The position numbers and the translations under genes were made by a program. Below are positions 52,582-61,647 of a stretch of 64,000 bases of DNA, piece by piece (the stretch's first letter is position 1; every line of letters begins with the position of its first letter). The notes under the pieces were generated by a model. The model saw only the letters and a program-made list of their open reading frames with translations, ran no database searches and had not been told where the DNA came from. The stretch is taken from contig QFZU02000046.1 in the NCBI GenBank assembly GCA_003260025.2, positions 1 through 64,000 of the forward strand, written 5' to 3'. This DNA comes from Microbispora triticiradicis. GTDB lineage: Bacteria > Actinomycetota > Actinomycetes > Streptosporangiales > Streptosporangiaceae.

Positions 52582-54177
52582 CTAGAGCTTCTCGCCGAAG
52601 TCCGTCGTGGTCGGCAGTTGCCACTCGAACCCGCGGGCGGTGGTCACGTACTCGGGCCAGGGCAGCTCGACGGGCGGCGCGAAGTCGCGGGGCAGCAGCG
52701 GGTCGCGCAACGCCTCGGGCGCGGCCTCGCGGTTGCGCTCGAACTCCTCGGTGGCGGCGCGCAGCAGCCCGCCGTCGTCGATGAGCCGCAGCGCGGTCGC
52801 GGCGATGACCTCGCCGGCGTAGCCCCACACCGGGTCGATCGCCGGGGCGAGGCCGTTCATGGCGTTGTTGGCCCAGTGGTTGAGGTCCTCCCCCACGACC
52901 CGCAGCAGCGGCTTGGCGGTGTAGAAGCGGACGGTGGGGGCGTGCCAGGTGTACTCGGTGCAGTCGTCGGCGCCGGTGCAGTCCTGCCACGGCGGGAGGG
53001 TGGCGCGGGTGGCCGCGTCGTGGTCGCGCGGGTCGGTGACCTGGTGCAGCATCGGCCGGAAGGGGTCGTCGGAGGGCTCGTGCCCGAGGGTGCGCTCCAG
53101 CTCGCGGGCGAACTCGTACGCCTCGGGCGCGAACCGGCGCGGCCCCAGCTCCAGCAGGTTCTCGTACGTCGCCTGCGCCATGACGTGGTTCTTCAGGCCC
53201 GGCCGGGTGCGGGTCACCCAGCGCATCGAGACCTCGCAGTTGGCCAGTCCGGCGACGTGCCTGGCGTTGCGCCTGAGCACCTCCAGGATCTGCTCCTGGA
53301 CGCCGATCAGCGGAGAGCGCCAGCTGAACTGGATCTGGGTGATCCTCGGCGGCAGGTTGTCGGCCGTCGCGTTGGCCGCGCCCAGGATCGCCTCGTTGAG
53401 CGACCACAGGCCGGTCCGGGGGAACATGTTCTCCTTGGCGTACTTGGTCGCCGTGATCATCAGTCCCAGCGCGTCCAGCGCCCCCGGGGAGCGGACGCTG
53501 TTGTGCGCGCCCATGCCCGAGCCCGCCAGCGGGTCGCCGTCGATCCACGGCGGGGCGTCGTCACGCTGCGCCTCGAAGCACTGGAAGGTGAAGACCGCCG
53601 ACCAGTACAGGCAGTTGTGGATGTCCCACACCGCGGTGTTCTCGAACAGCGGGTGGTAGCTGATCACCGCGTCGAGTTCGTCGTAGTAGCCCTTGGCGGC
53701 GTGCACGGGCTTGGAACCGCACACCTTCTCGGCGGGCTCGCCGAACAGGTGGACGACCCCCCGGCCGCCGGTGCGCTCGATCGCCCGCTTGGTCGCGAGC
53801 ACCCCGGCGAGGGCGCCGACGCCCAGGGCCGAGTGCGCGTCGGTGAAGCCCGGCGCCCACGGGTGGAGGCCGGGGCGCGGCTGCCGGTAGGGCACGGTGT
53901 CCTGGGAGTAGCCGGGCGAGGCGTCGTACTCGGAGTACATCCCGATGGCGGGGCCGTCGTCGCCCCACCGGGCGTGGAAGGCGGTCGGCATGTCGCCCGA
54001 CCCCTCCTCCACCTCGAAGCCCTCCGCCTTCAGCAGGTCGACGTACGCCTGCGCCGACCGGTACTCCCGCCAGGCGGGCTCGGCGTACGACCAGATGAGG
54101 CGGTGGAACTCCGAGAGCTCCTTGCCGAGTTCCTCCACCGCGGCGACTCCGGCGCGCTGGCGCTCGGTCAGTCCCAT
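52582..54177 (-). CDS. M20 family amidohydrolase (AbgB-like)
   Basis: A 531-residue dinuclear metal hydrolase. GMYSEYDASPG, FTDAHSALGVGALAGVLATK and HLFGEPAEKVCGSKPVHA hold the expected acidic and His metal-site residues, and AGSGMGAHNSVRSPGALDA marks the lid domain. This arrangement resembles p-aminobenzoyl-glutamate hydrolase AbgB, though it is longer than the usual 430-480 residues. It cleaves N-acyl or N-aminobenzoyl amino acid amides in relatives. It lies 120 bp after the ABC ATPase and 6 bp before an MFS gene. Confidence 0.83.
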   Translation of the reverse strand: MGLTERQRAGVAAVEELGKELSEFHRLIWSYAEPAWREYRSAQAYVDLLKAEGFEVEEGSGDMPTAFHARWGDDGPAIGMYSEYDASPGYSQDTVPYRQPRPGLHPWAPGFTDAHSALGVGALAGVLATKRAIERTGGRGVVHLFGEPAEKVCGSKPVHAAKGYYDELDAVISYHPLFENTAVWDIHNCLYWSAVFTFQCFEAQRDDAPPWIDGDPLAGSGMGAHNSVRSPGALDALGLMITATKYAKENMFPRTGLWSLNEAILGAANATADNLPPRITQIQFSWRSPLIGVQEQILEVLRRNARHVAGLANCEVSMRWVTRTRPGLKNHVMAQATYENLLELGPRRFAPEAYEFARELERTLGHEPSDDPFRPMLHQVTDPRDHDAATRATLPPWQDCTGADDCTEYTWHAPTVRFYTAKPLLRVVGEDLNHWANNAMNGLAPAIDPVWGYAGEVIAATALRLIDDGGLLRAATEEFERNREAAPEALRDPLLPRDFAPPVELPWPEYVTTARGFEWQLPTTTDFGEKL

Positions 54178-54297
54178 GTCGTTCCTCGTTCCTTGTTCTC
54201 GAGCGTTGATCTCAGGCTTTGCGGGGGTTTCCGGGCATGCCGGAGGCGTGGACGCCGCTGGGCGACGCCCCTCGTCGTCGGACAGGGGGAAGCGCGG

Positions 54298-55425
54298 TCA
54301 GGCCGCGCCGGGGATGATGTGGCAGGAGCCGGGGTCCCACTCGAGGACGACCTCGTCGCCCACGGAGCACGGCAGCGGGGCGCCGGACTCGCACCTGACC
54401 ACCAGTTCGGCGCCGTCGGCGCCCTCCACCAGGACCTTGCGCGAGTCGCCGGCGTAGATGTCGGCGCTCACCACTCCGGGCATGCGGGAGACGGCCGCCG
54501 TGGACGGCTCCGCCCCGGCGGGCCGGATGCGGATGGCCGACGGCCGCACCACGACGACCGCCTCCCGCTCCCCCGGCGGGTCGCCGGGGACGAGCACCCG
54601 CCCGTACGGCAGGGCCAGCACGGACTGCGTGCCCTCCCCCCGGACCCGGCCGCGGAACAGGTTGGACTCGCCCAGGAAGCGGGCGGCGACCTCGCTCTCG
54701 GGCAGGCCGTACAGCTCCTCGGGCGTGCCGTGCTGGACCAGCCGGCCGCCGGCGAGCAGCGCGATGCGGTCGCTCATCGTCAGCGCCTCCTCCTGGTCGT
54801 GGGTGACGTTGATGACGGTGAGCCCGAGCTCGCGGCTGAGCCTGCGGATCTCGATCTGCATGGCCTCGCGCAGCCTGCGGTCGAGGGCGCCGAGCGGCTC
54901 GTCCATCAGCAGCAGCGGCGGCCGGGCCACGATGGCCCTGGCCAGCGCCACCCGCTGCTGCTGCCCGCCGGACAGTTCCTTCGGGGAGCGCCGGCCGTAC
55001 CCGCCGAGGTGCACCGCCTCCAGCGCCCGCTCGACCAGGGCCGCCCGGTCGCGGCGGCGCACCCCCCGCATCTCCAGCGGGAAGGCGACGTTGGCGGCGA
55101 CCGACAGGTGCGGGAACAACGCGTAGTTCTGGAACACCATGCCGATCCCGCGCTGGTGCACCGGGACCTGGGAGATGTCGCGGCCGTTCACCACGATCCG
55201 GCCCTCGTCGGCGTCGACGAAGCCCGCGATGATCCGCAGGAGCGTGGTCTTGCCCGACCCGGAGGCGCCCAGCAGCGTGAGGAACTGACCGGGCTCGACG
55301 GTCAGCGACACGTCGTCGACGGCCCGCGTGTCCCCGTACACCTTCACGATGCCGGTCAGCTCGACCCTCGCCCCCGGCGAGCCCTCCTGGCCGGTGGGGC
55401 CGGCCTGGGTTGCCGTCTCGGTCAC
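54298..55425 (-). CDS. Spermidine/putrescine-type ABC importer, ATP-binding protein (PotA-like)
   Basis: A 375-residue ATPase. Walker A LLGASGSGKTTLLR, Q-loop VFQNYALFPH, signature LSGGQQQRVALARAI, Walker B LLLMDEPLGALD, H-loop NVTHDQEEAL, and a C-terminal TOBE domain from about 285. GTG 55425 has AAGGAG 6 nt upstream and overlaps the permease stop by 4 nt. It powers the importer with the two permeases and lipoprotein upstream. Confidence 0.93.
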   Translation of the reverse strand: MTETATQAGPTGQEGSPGARVELTGIVKVYGDTRAVDDVSLTVEPGQFLTLLGASGSGKTTLLRIIAGFVDADEGRIVVNGRDISQVPVHQRGIGMVFQNYALFPHLSVAANVAFPLEMRGVRRRDRAALVERALEAVHLGGYGRRSPKELSGGQQQRVALARAIVARPPLLLMDEPLGALDRRLREAMQIEIRRLSRELGLTVINVTHDQEEALTMSDRIALLAGGRLVQHGTPEELYGLPESEVAARFLGESNLFRGRVRGEGTQSVLALPYGRVLVPGDPPGEREAVVVVRPSAIRIRPAGAEPSTAAVSRMPGVVSADIYAGDSRKVLVEGADGAELVVRCESGAPLPCSVGDEVVLEWDPGSCHIIPGAA

Positions 55426-56213
55426 GTCCTTCTCCTTACCTTCTTCACCACGGCCGGCCCCACCAGGACGAGGGCGGCCATGAGCAGCGAGACGAGGGTG
55501 ATCAGCGTCGCGACCGCCGAGATGGACGGCTCGACGCCGGAGCGCACCTGGCTCCACATGACGACGGGCAGGGTGCGGAACTGCGGCGTGTTCAGGAACA
55601 GGGCGACGACCACCTCGTCCCAGGAGGAGACGAACGCCAGCACGCCGCCGACCAGCGCGGCCGGGGCCACCAGGGGCAGCGTGATCCGCAGGAGCGTGAC
55701 CGCCTCGGTCGCGCCGGACACGCGCGCGGCCTCCTCGACACGGCGGTCCACGCCGGTGAGCGCGGCCAGGACGTTCACGAACACGAACGGCAGGCCGAGC
55801 ACCGCGTGGGCGATGCCCAGGCTGAGCACGTTCCCCGACAGGCCGACCCGGATGTAGACCAGGTAGAAGCCGATGCCGGCGACGACGAGCGGCACGGTCA
55901 TCGGCAGCACGGCCAGGCCGGTGACGAGGGCGGGCGGCAGGAAGCGGCTGCGCGCCGCGGCGAAGGCGAGCGAGGTGCCCGCCGCCATCGCCAGAGTGGC
56001 GGCGAGCAGCCCCACCTGCACGCTGTTGCCGAGCGCGGTGAGCCATTCGGGATCGGTGAGGACCTCCTGGAACCAGCGCAGGGAGAAGCCCTTGGGCGGG
56101 AAGGTCACCATCGTGCCGGAGGTCACCGAGGTCGCCGCGACGATCAGGGTGGGCGCGACGAACAGCAGCGCGATCAGGCAGGCGAACAGGCGGACGCCGA
56201 TCCCGGCCCTCAT
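55422..56213 (-). CDS. ABC importer permease (PotC-like)
   Basis: A 263-residue permease with six helices and the coupling loop EEAARVSGATEAVTLLRITLPLVAPA. ATG 56213 has GGGAGG 5 nt upstream and overlaps the preceding permease stop by ATGA. It forms the second half of the channel. Confidence 0.92.
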   Translation of the reverse strand: MRAGIGVRLFACLIALLFVAPTLIVAATSVTSGTMVTFPPKGFSLRWFQEVLTDPEWLTALGNSVQVGLLAATLAMAAGTSLAFAAARSRFLPPALVTGLAVLPMTVPLVVAGIGFYLVYIRVGLSGNVLSLGIAHAVLGLPFVFVNVLAALTGVDRRVEEAARVSGATEAVTLLRITLPLVAPAALVGGVLAFVSSWDEVVVALFLNTPQFRTLPVVMWSQVRSGVEPSISAVATLITLVSLLMAALVLVGPAVVKKVRRRT

Positions 56214-57181
56214 CGCCGCCTCCCCATGCCGACGCCGAGGATCTTGCCCAGGCCGACGAACCGGGCGGCGAGCCCGAGCACGGCCAGCACCGCGACGAAC
56301 AGCAACACCGCCATCGCCGCGCCGACTCCCGGCTTGAGGAACTGCTCGATCTGCTGCATGATCGCCTGCCCCACGTACACCTGGCGGGCGCCGCCGAGAA
56401 GCTGCGGCGTGATGTAGAAGCCCAGGGCGAGGACGAACACCAGGACGCCTCCGGCCACCGCGCCGGGCAGCGACAGCGGCAGGGTGACCCGCGCGAACAC
56501 GCGCCACGGCCGCGCCCCCATCACCTGCGCGGCCCGCTCGACGTCCGGGTCGATCGAGCGGAGCTGGGCGAACAGCGCGAGCACGGCGTACGGCAGGAGG
56601 ACGTGCACCATGCCGACATAGACCGCGAAGGGCGTCCTGATCATGTGGATCGGCGCGGACGTGAGGCCGAGCCAGTCGCGTAGCGCGGTGTTCACGATGC
56701 CGGTGTCGTTCAGCACGATCTGCCAGGCGTAGGTGCGCACCAGCAGGCTCGTCCAGAAGGCCAGCATCAGCGCGACCATCAGGAAGGTGCGCATGGCCGT
56801 CCCGGACCTGGCCATCGCGTAGGCGTACGGGTATCCGACCAGCAGGCACAGCACGGTGACCACCAGCGCCATCTGCAGGGTGTCCACGACGGAACGCTGG
56901 TAGACCGAACTGGTGAAAATCGCGCTGTAGTTCGCAGGCGAGGGGTCGGTCAGGCTCTTGACCACCACCACGGCCATCGGGACGACGAACGCGGCGACGA
57001 CGAAGACCAGGCCGGGCAGGCCGGCGCCGCTCCAGAAGTCGGACCGGGGGAAGCGCCGGGCGCGGGCGGCGCCTCCGCCGGGCCCGGCGCCGTGACCGGC
57101 GCGGCCGTCCGAGCCGGTCACCGGACTCGCCTGCGGGCCGGGGGACGACGCGCGGGAGGGGATCTGGGAAAGTGCGCTCAC
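56210..57181 (-). CDS. ABC importer permease (PotB-like)
   Basis: A 323-residue permease. A Pro/Gly/Ala-rich cytoplasmic tail of about 45 residues precedes six helices. The coupling loop is DVERAAQVMGARPWRVFARVTLPLSLPG. GTG 57181 has GAGGAG 4 nt upstream. It is the first half of the channel, 91 bp after the lipoprotein gene. Confidence 0.9.
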   Translation of the reverse strand: MSALSQIPSRASSPGPQASPVTGSDGRAGHGAGPGGGAARARRFPRSDFWSGAGLPGLVFVVAAFVVPMAVVVVKSLTDPSPANYSAIFTSSVYQRSVVDTLQMALVVTVLCLLVGYPYAYAMARSGTAMRTFLMVALMLAFWTSLLVRTYAWQIVLNDTGIVNTALRDWLGLTSAPIHMIRTPFAVYVGMVHVLLPYAVLALFAQLRSIDPDVERAAQVMGARPWRVFARVTLPLSLPGAVAGGVLVFVLALGFYITPQLLGGARQVYVGQAIMQQIEQFLKPGVGAAMAVLLFVAVLAVLGLAARFVGLGKILGVGMGRRR

Positions 57182-57272
57182 TGTGCTCCTCGTTTCGCTT
57201 CGCGATCCGCTTCCGCGTTCCGCGTGCGAGCACGTTTCGCTCTCGGGCACGGCCTGGCCGCCGTCACGGTGG

Positions 57273-58343
57273 TCAGCCCGCCAGCCAGGCGGTGGTCTTC
57301 TCGATCGCCTTCTCCATGTTGGCGTTCCACCAGGCGGAGTCCATGACGATCGGGGCGTCCTCGCCCTCCAGCTGGTGGGCGGTCGGGGCGTCCGCGGCGT
57401 ACTTGCCGGAGGCCGTGGCCTTGGGGTTGGCCGGGCCGTACGGGATGAACTCGGTGATCTTCCCGTTGTTGGCCGCCTTGGCGATGTAGCCGATGAGCTT
57501 CATCGCGTTCGCCTTGTCCTTGGCGCCCTTCGGCACGAAGAGGTAGTCGCAGAGGTAGATCTGCTGGCCCCAGGTGTTGTCGATCGGCTGGCCCTCGTCC
57601 TTGGCCAGCTTGACGCGCCCGTTGTAGCAGTTGCCCATGACGGCCTCGCCGGAGGAGACCAGGTTGATGCACTCCGCGGCGTCCTTGAAGACGATCAGGT
57701 CGTCCTTGATCGGCTCCAGGAGCTTCAGCGCGGCGTCGACGTCGAGCGGGTAGAGCTGGTCGCGGGGCGTGCCGTTCGCCATCAGCGCCGCCTCCAGGAT
57801 CCCCTGGAAGCCGGCGGTGCCGTCGATGGCCCGCTTGCCGGGATACTTCGCGGTGTCGAAGAAGGCGGCGTAGTTCCTGGGCGGGTTGCTTCCGAACTTG
57901 TCGGTGTTGTAGGCGAGCACGATCGAGAAGACGAACAGCGGCACGCCCTGCTTGTAGACCTTGAACGGCCCGTCCGCGTAGTCGCCGCAGGAGACGACCG
58001 AGCAGTCGATGTCCTCCAGGCGCGGGTTGCCCTCCAGCCCGAAGTCGGCCCCGCCCTGGGCGATGTCCCAGGTCACGTTCTTGGCGTCGACCATCTGGTG
58101 GATCTTGGCGTACGTCACGGGGTTGTCCTGGACCACGCCGACGCCGCTCTCCTTGCCGAACGGGTCGAGCCACGCCTTGGCGATGGCCTCCTGGCCGGTC
58201 CCTCCGAAGCCCGCGTAGGTGACGGAACCGGAGTCGCCGGACGCGCCGGCGTCACCGCTCCCGCTCCCTCCGCCGCAGGCGGCGGTGAGGGTGAGGGACA
58301 GCGCCAGCGAAGTGACGGCCCACAAATTGCGTGAAACCTTCAC
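57273..58343 (-). CDS. ABC importer substrate-binding lipoprotein (PotD-like)
   Basis: A 356-residue secreted lipoprotein. The signal peptide ends in the lipobox LTAAC (Cys 23), followed by a Gly/Ser linker. The mature part is a periplasmic-binding class of the spermidine/putrescine type (TYAGFGGTGQEAIAKAWLDP, VTWDIAQGGADF, AYNTDKFGSNPPRNYAAFFD, YIAKAANNGKITEFIPYGP). The ligand could be a polyamine, amino acid or similar cation. It sits between the dehydrogenase and the permeases. Confidence 0.92.
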   Translation of the reverse strand: MKVSRNLWAVTSLALSLTLTAACGGGSGSGDAGASGDSGSVTYAGFGGTGQEAIAKAWLDPFGKESGVGVVQDNPVTYAKIHQMVDAKNVTWDIAQGGADFGLEGNPRLEDIDCSVVSCGDYADGPFKVYKQGVPLFVFSIVLAYNTDKFGSNPPRNYAAFFDTAKYPGKRAIDGTAGFQGILEAALMANGTPRDQLYPLDVDAALKLLEPIKDDLIVFKDAAECINLVSSGEAVMGNCYNGRVKLAKDEGQPIDNTWGQQIYLCDYLFVPKGAKDKANAMKLIGYIAKAANNGKITEFIPYGPANPKATASGKYAADAPTAHQLEGEDAPIVMDSAWWNANMEKAIEKTTAWLAG

Positions 58344-58373
58344 GTTCTCACTTACCTTTCCTTATTTCTTCGC

Positions 58374-59801
58374 TCACCGCTCCCCGGTGAAGCTCATGAC
58401 GTGCTTGACGCGCGTGTAGTCGTCGAACCCGTAGGCCGACATGTCCTTGCCGTAGCCCGAGTGCTTGAAGCCGCCGTGCGGCATCTCGGAGACCATGGTC
58501 ATGTGGGTGTTGAGCCAGACCGCCCCGAAGTCGAGGCGGGCGGCGACGCGCAGCGCGCGGGCGTTGTCCCGCGTCCACACGCTGGAGGCCAGGCCGTACG
58601 CCGTGTCGTTGGCGAGGGTCACCGCCTCCTCCTCGGCGGCGAAGGGCTGCACGGTCACCACCGGCCCGAAGACCTCCTCGCGCACCACCTCGTCGGCCTG
58701 CCGCACGCCGGCGACCACGGTGGGGGCGAAGAAGTACCCCTGGCCGGGGGCACGGGCCCCGCCGGTCGTCACGGTGGCGTGCGCCGGCAGCCGATCCACG
58801 AACCCGGACACCCGCTGGAGCTGGGCCGCGTTGTTGAGCGGGCCGATCGCCGCTGATGGGTCGTCCGGCGGTCCGACGCGGACGGCCGCCGCGGCGGCGG
58901 TCAGCTCCGCGAGGAACTCGTCGTGCACGCTCTCGTGCACCAGCACCCGGGTGGCCGCGGTGCAGTCCTGGCCCGTGTTCGCGTACCCGGCCTCGGCGAC
59001 CGTGCGGACGGCGACGTCGAGCTCGGCGTCGGGGAAGACCAGCACCGGCGCCTTGCCGCCGAGCTCCAGGTGGAGGCGCTTGAGCGACGCCGACGCCGCG
59101 ACGGCCACCTCCGTCCCGGCCCTGACCGAGCCGGTGATGGAGACCATCTGCGGGATCTCGTGGGACACCAGGGCGCGCCCGGCGTCACGGTCGCCGCACA
59201 CCACGTTGACGACGCCGGGCGGCAGGATCCCGGCCGCGATCCCGGCGAGCAGCACCGTGGTGAGCGGCGTGGTGTCGCCGGGTTTCAGCACCACCGTGTT
59301 GCCCGCCGCCACCGCCGGGGCGATCTTCCAGACCGCCATCATCAGCGGGTAGTTCCACGGCGTCACCTGGGCGCACACCCCGACGGGCTCGCGCCGGATC
59401 ATCGAGGTGTGGTCGTCGAGGTACTCCCCCGCCGACCTGCCCTCCAGCAGGCGGGCCGCGCCGGCGAAGAACCGCAGCACGTCCACGCACTCGGCAACCT
59501 CGGCCGCCGCCGCGGCGGCCGGCTTGCCGGTGTTCGCCGACTCGGCCTCGGCCAGCTCCCCCGCCCCGGCGGCTACCGCGTCAGCGAGCCGCAGCAGCAG
59601 GTCCTGCCGTACGCGCGGCGTGGTCCGCCGCCATCCGGCGAAGGCACGCTCGGCCGCGCGGCAGGCGGCGTCCACGTCGACCGCGCCGGACAGCGGCGCG
59701 GTCGCGATCACCTTCTCGGTGCTCGGGTCCACCACCTCGGCGGTCCGCCCGTCCGCGGCGTCCCGCCACTGCCCGTCGATCATGTTGAGTACTGCTCTCA
59801 C
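58374..59801 (-). CDS. Aldehyde dehydrogenase (gamma-aminobutyraldehyde dehydrogenase-like)
   Basis: A 475-residue NAD(P)-dependent ALDH. TPWNYPLMMAVWKIAPA and KPGDTTPLT form the cofactor site, the Glu is in LELGGKAP, the catalytic Cys is in GYANTGQDCTAATR, and EEVFGPV is conserved. The closest layout is YdcW/PatD, which oxidises aminobutyraldehyde. GTG 59801 has GGAGG 7 nt upstream and overlaps the decarboxylase stop (GTGA), so the decarboxylase product is its likely substrate. Confidence 0.9.
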   Translation of the reverse strand: MRAVLNMIDGQWRDAADGRTAEVVDPSTEKVIATAPLSGAVDVDAACRAAERAFAGWRRTTPRVRQDLLLRLADAVAAGAGELAEAESANTGKPAAAAAAEVAECVDVLRFFAGAARLLEGRSAGEYLDDHTSMIRREPVGVCAQVTPWNYPLMMAVWKIAPAVAAGNTVVLKPGDTTPLTTVLLAGIAAGILPPGVVNVVCGDRDAGRALVSHEIPQMVSITGSVRAGTEVAVAASASLKRLHLELGGKAPVLVFPDAELDVAVRTVAEAGYANTGQDCTAATRVLVHESVHDEFLAELTAAAAAVRVGPPDDPSAAIGPLNNAAQLQRVSGFVDRLPAHATVTTGGARAPGQGYFFAPTVVAGVRQADEVVREEVFGPVVTVQPFAAEEEAVTLANDTAYGLASSVWTRDNARALRVAARLDFGAVWLNTHMTMVSEMPHGGFKHSGYGKDMSAYGFDDYTRVKHVMSFTGER

Positions 59802-61414
59802 GAGCCCACCTCCCAGACGATCACGGTCGGCCGTGCGGCCGTCAGCGCGGTGGCGGCCTGCTTGGCCGCCTCGGCGGCGTCCGCCACGCGGACGCCGTGG
59901 CAGCCCATGGCCTGGGCGAGCGCCACGAAGTCGGGACGCGCCAGGTCCACCGCGTACGGCGCGATGTCGCGGTCGAGCATGTTCTGCCGGATCTCGCCGA
60001 AGCCGTGGTTGTCGAGGATCACCACCGGCAGCGGCAGTCCCAGCTCGGCGCCGGTGACCAGCTCCTGGACGCTGAACATGAACGCGCCGTCGCCGAGCAG
60101 GGCCACCACCGGGCGCGCGAGCTCCGCGAGCCGCGCCCCGATCGCCGCCGGCAGGCCGTACCCGAGGGTGGAGTATCCGACCGGCGCCAGGTAGCGGCGC
60201 GGCTCGGAGAACGGCCAGAACGGCGCGGTGCCCAGATAGGAGACCTGCGAGCTGTCGCCCACCACGACGACGTCGGCGGGCAGCTCGGCCCGCAGCGCGT
60301 CCTGCGCCTCGCGCCACCGGCCGCCGCGCTCGGCGGCCTGCTCAAGGCATCCGGCCCGGGCCTCGGCCGCCCGCCGTTCCCCCTCCCCTGCCTGTTTCCC
60401 CTCTGCCTGTTTCCCGGGCCGTTCCGTTCCGCCGAGTCCGGCCGCCAGCGCGGCCAGGGCCTCCCGGGCGTCGGCGTGGACCGGCAGCGCGGCGCGGAGG
60501 TTCTTGTGCAGCTGGGCCGGGTCGAGGTCGATCCGGATGACGGCGCCGCGCGGCGCCAGGCGGTCCGGCAGCTCGGCGTCGCCGAGCTCGCTGCCCACCA
60601 CGAGCAGGAGGTCGCCGTCCTCCATCAGACTGCGGGCGGCGGTGAAACCGAGGAACGGGCCGACGGCCAGCGGATGGTCCTCGTCGAGCACCCCCTTGCC
60701 CGCGGTGGTGGTGACCACGGGCGCGCCGAGCGCCTCGGCGACCGCCCGCAGCGGCTCGGCGGCGCCCAGCGCGCCTCCCCCGGCGACGATCACCGGGGTC
60801 GCGGCCCGCGAGAGCAGGCCGAGGGCCTCCGTCACCGCCGCCGGGGACGGCGCCGGCGGGTGCGGCGCGCGCCAGGGGCCCGGAACGTCGCCGTCCCAGG
60901 GCGCCTCCAGCACGTCCAGCGGCACCTCGATGTGCACCGGACGCGGCCGTTCGGCCGCCCAGCGGGCGAAGGTCTCGTGGACGGCGTCGACGGCCTGCGC
61001 CGGAGTGCCGGGCCGCACGCTGCGCGCCACCGCGGCGTCGGCGGCGGCCCGCTGGTCCTTCATCTCGTGCAGCCACCCGTAGTCGGCGCGCTCCAGGCCG
61101 GTGGGCACGCCGGGTGAGAGCACCAGGAGTGGTACGGAGTCGGCGTAGGCGGTGCCCATCGCGGCCATGGCGTTCATCAGACCGGGCCCGCTGGTGGTGA
61201 CGACGAGTCCCGGGCGACCGGTGACACGGGCGTACCCGTCCGCCGCGTATCCCGCGCCCTGCTCGTGCCGGGTCACCACGTGGCGGATCCCGCTCGCCGC
61301 CATGCCGCGGTACAGCTCCAGGTTGTGCGTGCCGGGGATGCCGAAGGCGAGGGCCGCCCCGTTGGCGGCGAGCGCCTCGGCCATGGCCGTCCCGGTCGTG
61401 CGCCGCGTGCTCAT
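59798..61414 (-). CDS. ThDP-dependent 2-oxo acid decarboxylase (acetolactate synthase-like)
   Basis: A 538-residue thiamine diphosphate enzyme. Catalytic E51 is in TRHEQGAGYAADGYAR, and the ThDP/Mg motif is GDGAFMFSVQELVTGAELGL ... ILDNHGFGEIR. The family covers acetolactate synthase and non-ALS decarboxylases such as AruI (5-guanidino-2-oxopentanoate decarboxylase). The lack of an ALS small subunit and the coupled aldehyde dehydrogenase favour decarboxylation of a 2-oxo acid to an aldehyde. A charged insert of about 30 residues (GKQAEGKQAGEGERR) lies near 355. It is the first gene of the long leftward operon. Confidence 0.85.
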   Translation of the reverse strand: MSTRRTTGTAMAEALAANGAALAFGIPGTHNLELYRGMAASGIRHVVTRHEQGAGYAADGYARVTGRPGLVVTTSGPGLMNAMAAMGTAYADSVPLLVLSPGVPTGLERADYGWLHEMKDQRAAADAAVARSVRPGTPAQAVDAVHETFARWAAERPRPVHIEVPLDVLEAPWDGDVPGPWRAPHPPAPSPAAVTEALGLLSRAATPVIVAGGGALGAAEPLRAVAEALGAPVVTTTAGKGVLDEDHPLAVGPFLGFTAARSLMEDGDLLLVVGSELGDAELPDRLAPRGAVIRIDLDPAQLHKNLRAALPVHADAREALAALAAGLGGTERPGKQAEGKQAGEGERRAAEARAGCLEQAAERGGRWREAQDALRAELPADVVVVGDSSQVSYLGTAPFWPFSEPRRYLAPVGYSTLGYGLPAAIGARLAELARPVVALLGDGAFMFSVQELVTGAELGLPLPVVILDNHGFGEIRQNMLDRDIAPYAVDLARPDFVALAQAMGCHGVRVADAAEAAKQAATALTAARPTVIVWEVGS

Positions 61415-61647
61415 ACGCCCCGCTCCGTGAGGTCGCGGCCGAAGCCGTGGCGGGCCGAGGGGGAGGTGTTCACGTGCCATCGGCCTCTCCGGACGGGGTG
61501 CGTCGGGCGACACGACCAGAACACTCCTCGCCGATTTCGGTTGGGCATCATCTCGGGTTTCCAAACGGTAAATTTAGCGATTTGAGGATCTTGCTGAGTG
61601 TTTTTGAATCGGCGAGCGGCGTTGAGCGCGTGAATGTGAAACCGCTC
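61415..61647 (-). promoter_or_regulatory. A/T-rich promoter region of the long leftward operon
   Basis: 232 bp between the decarboxylase start and the epimerase stop. It is locally A/T-rich (61560-61610) and contains ATTTGAG at 61580-61586, the same half-site seen between the cysteine hydrolase and hydantoinase. On the minus strand, TAAATT (61570-61575) could be a -10. Confidence 0.5.

Noticed and set aside
50635..55857. Very long open frame (about 1,740 codons) on the plus strand
   Set aside because: It is the antisense of an MFS gene, an M20 hydrolase and an ABC ATPase with clear family motifs; its translation is Arg/Gly/Ala-rich noise from GC-biased third positions.
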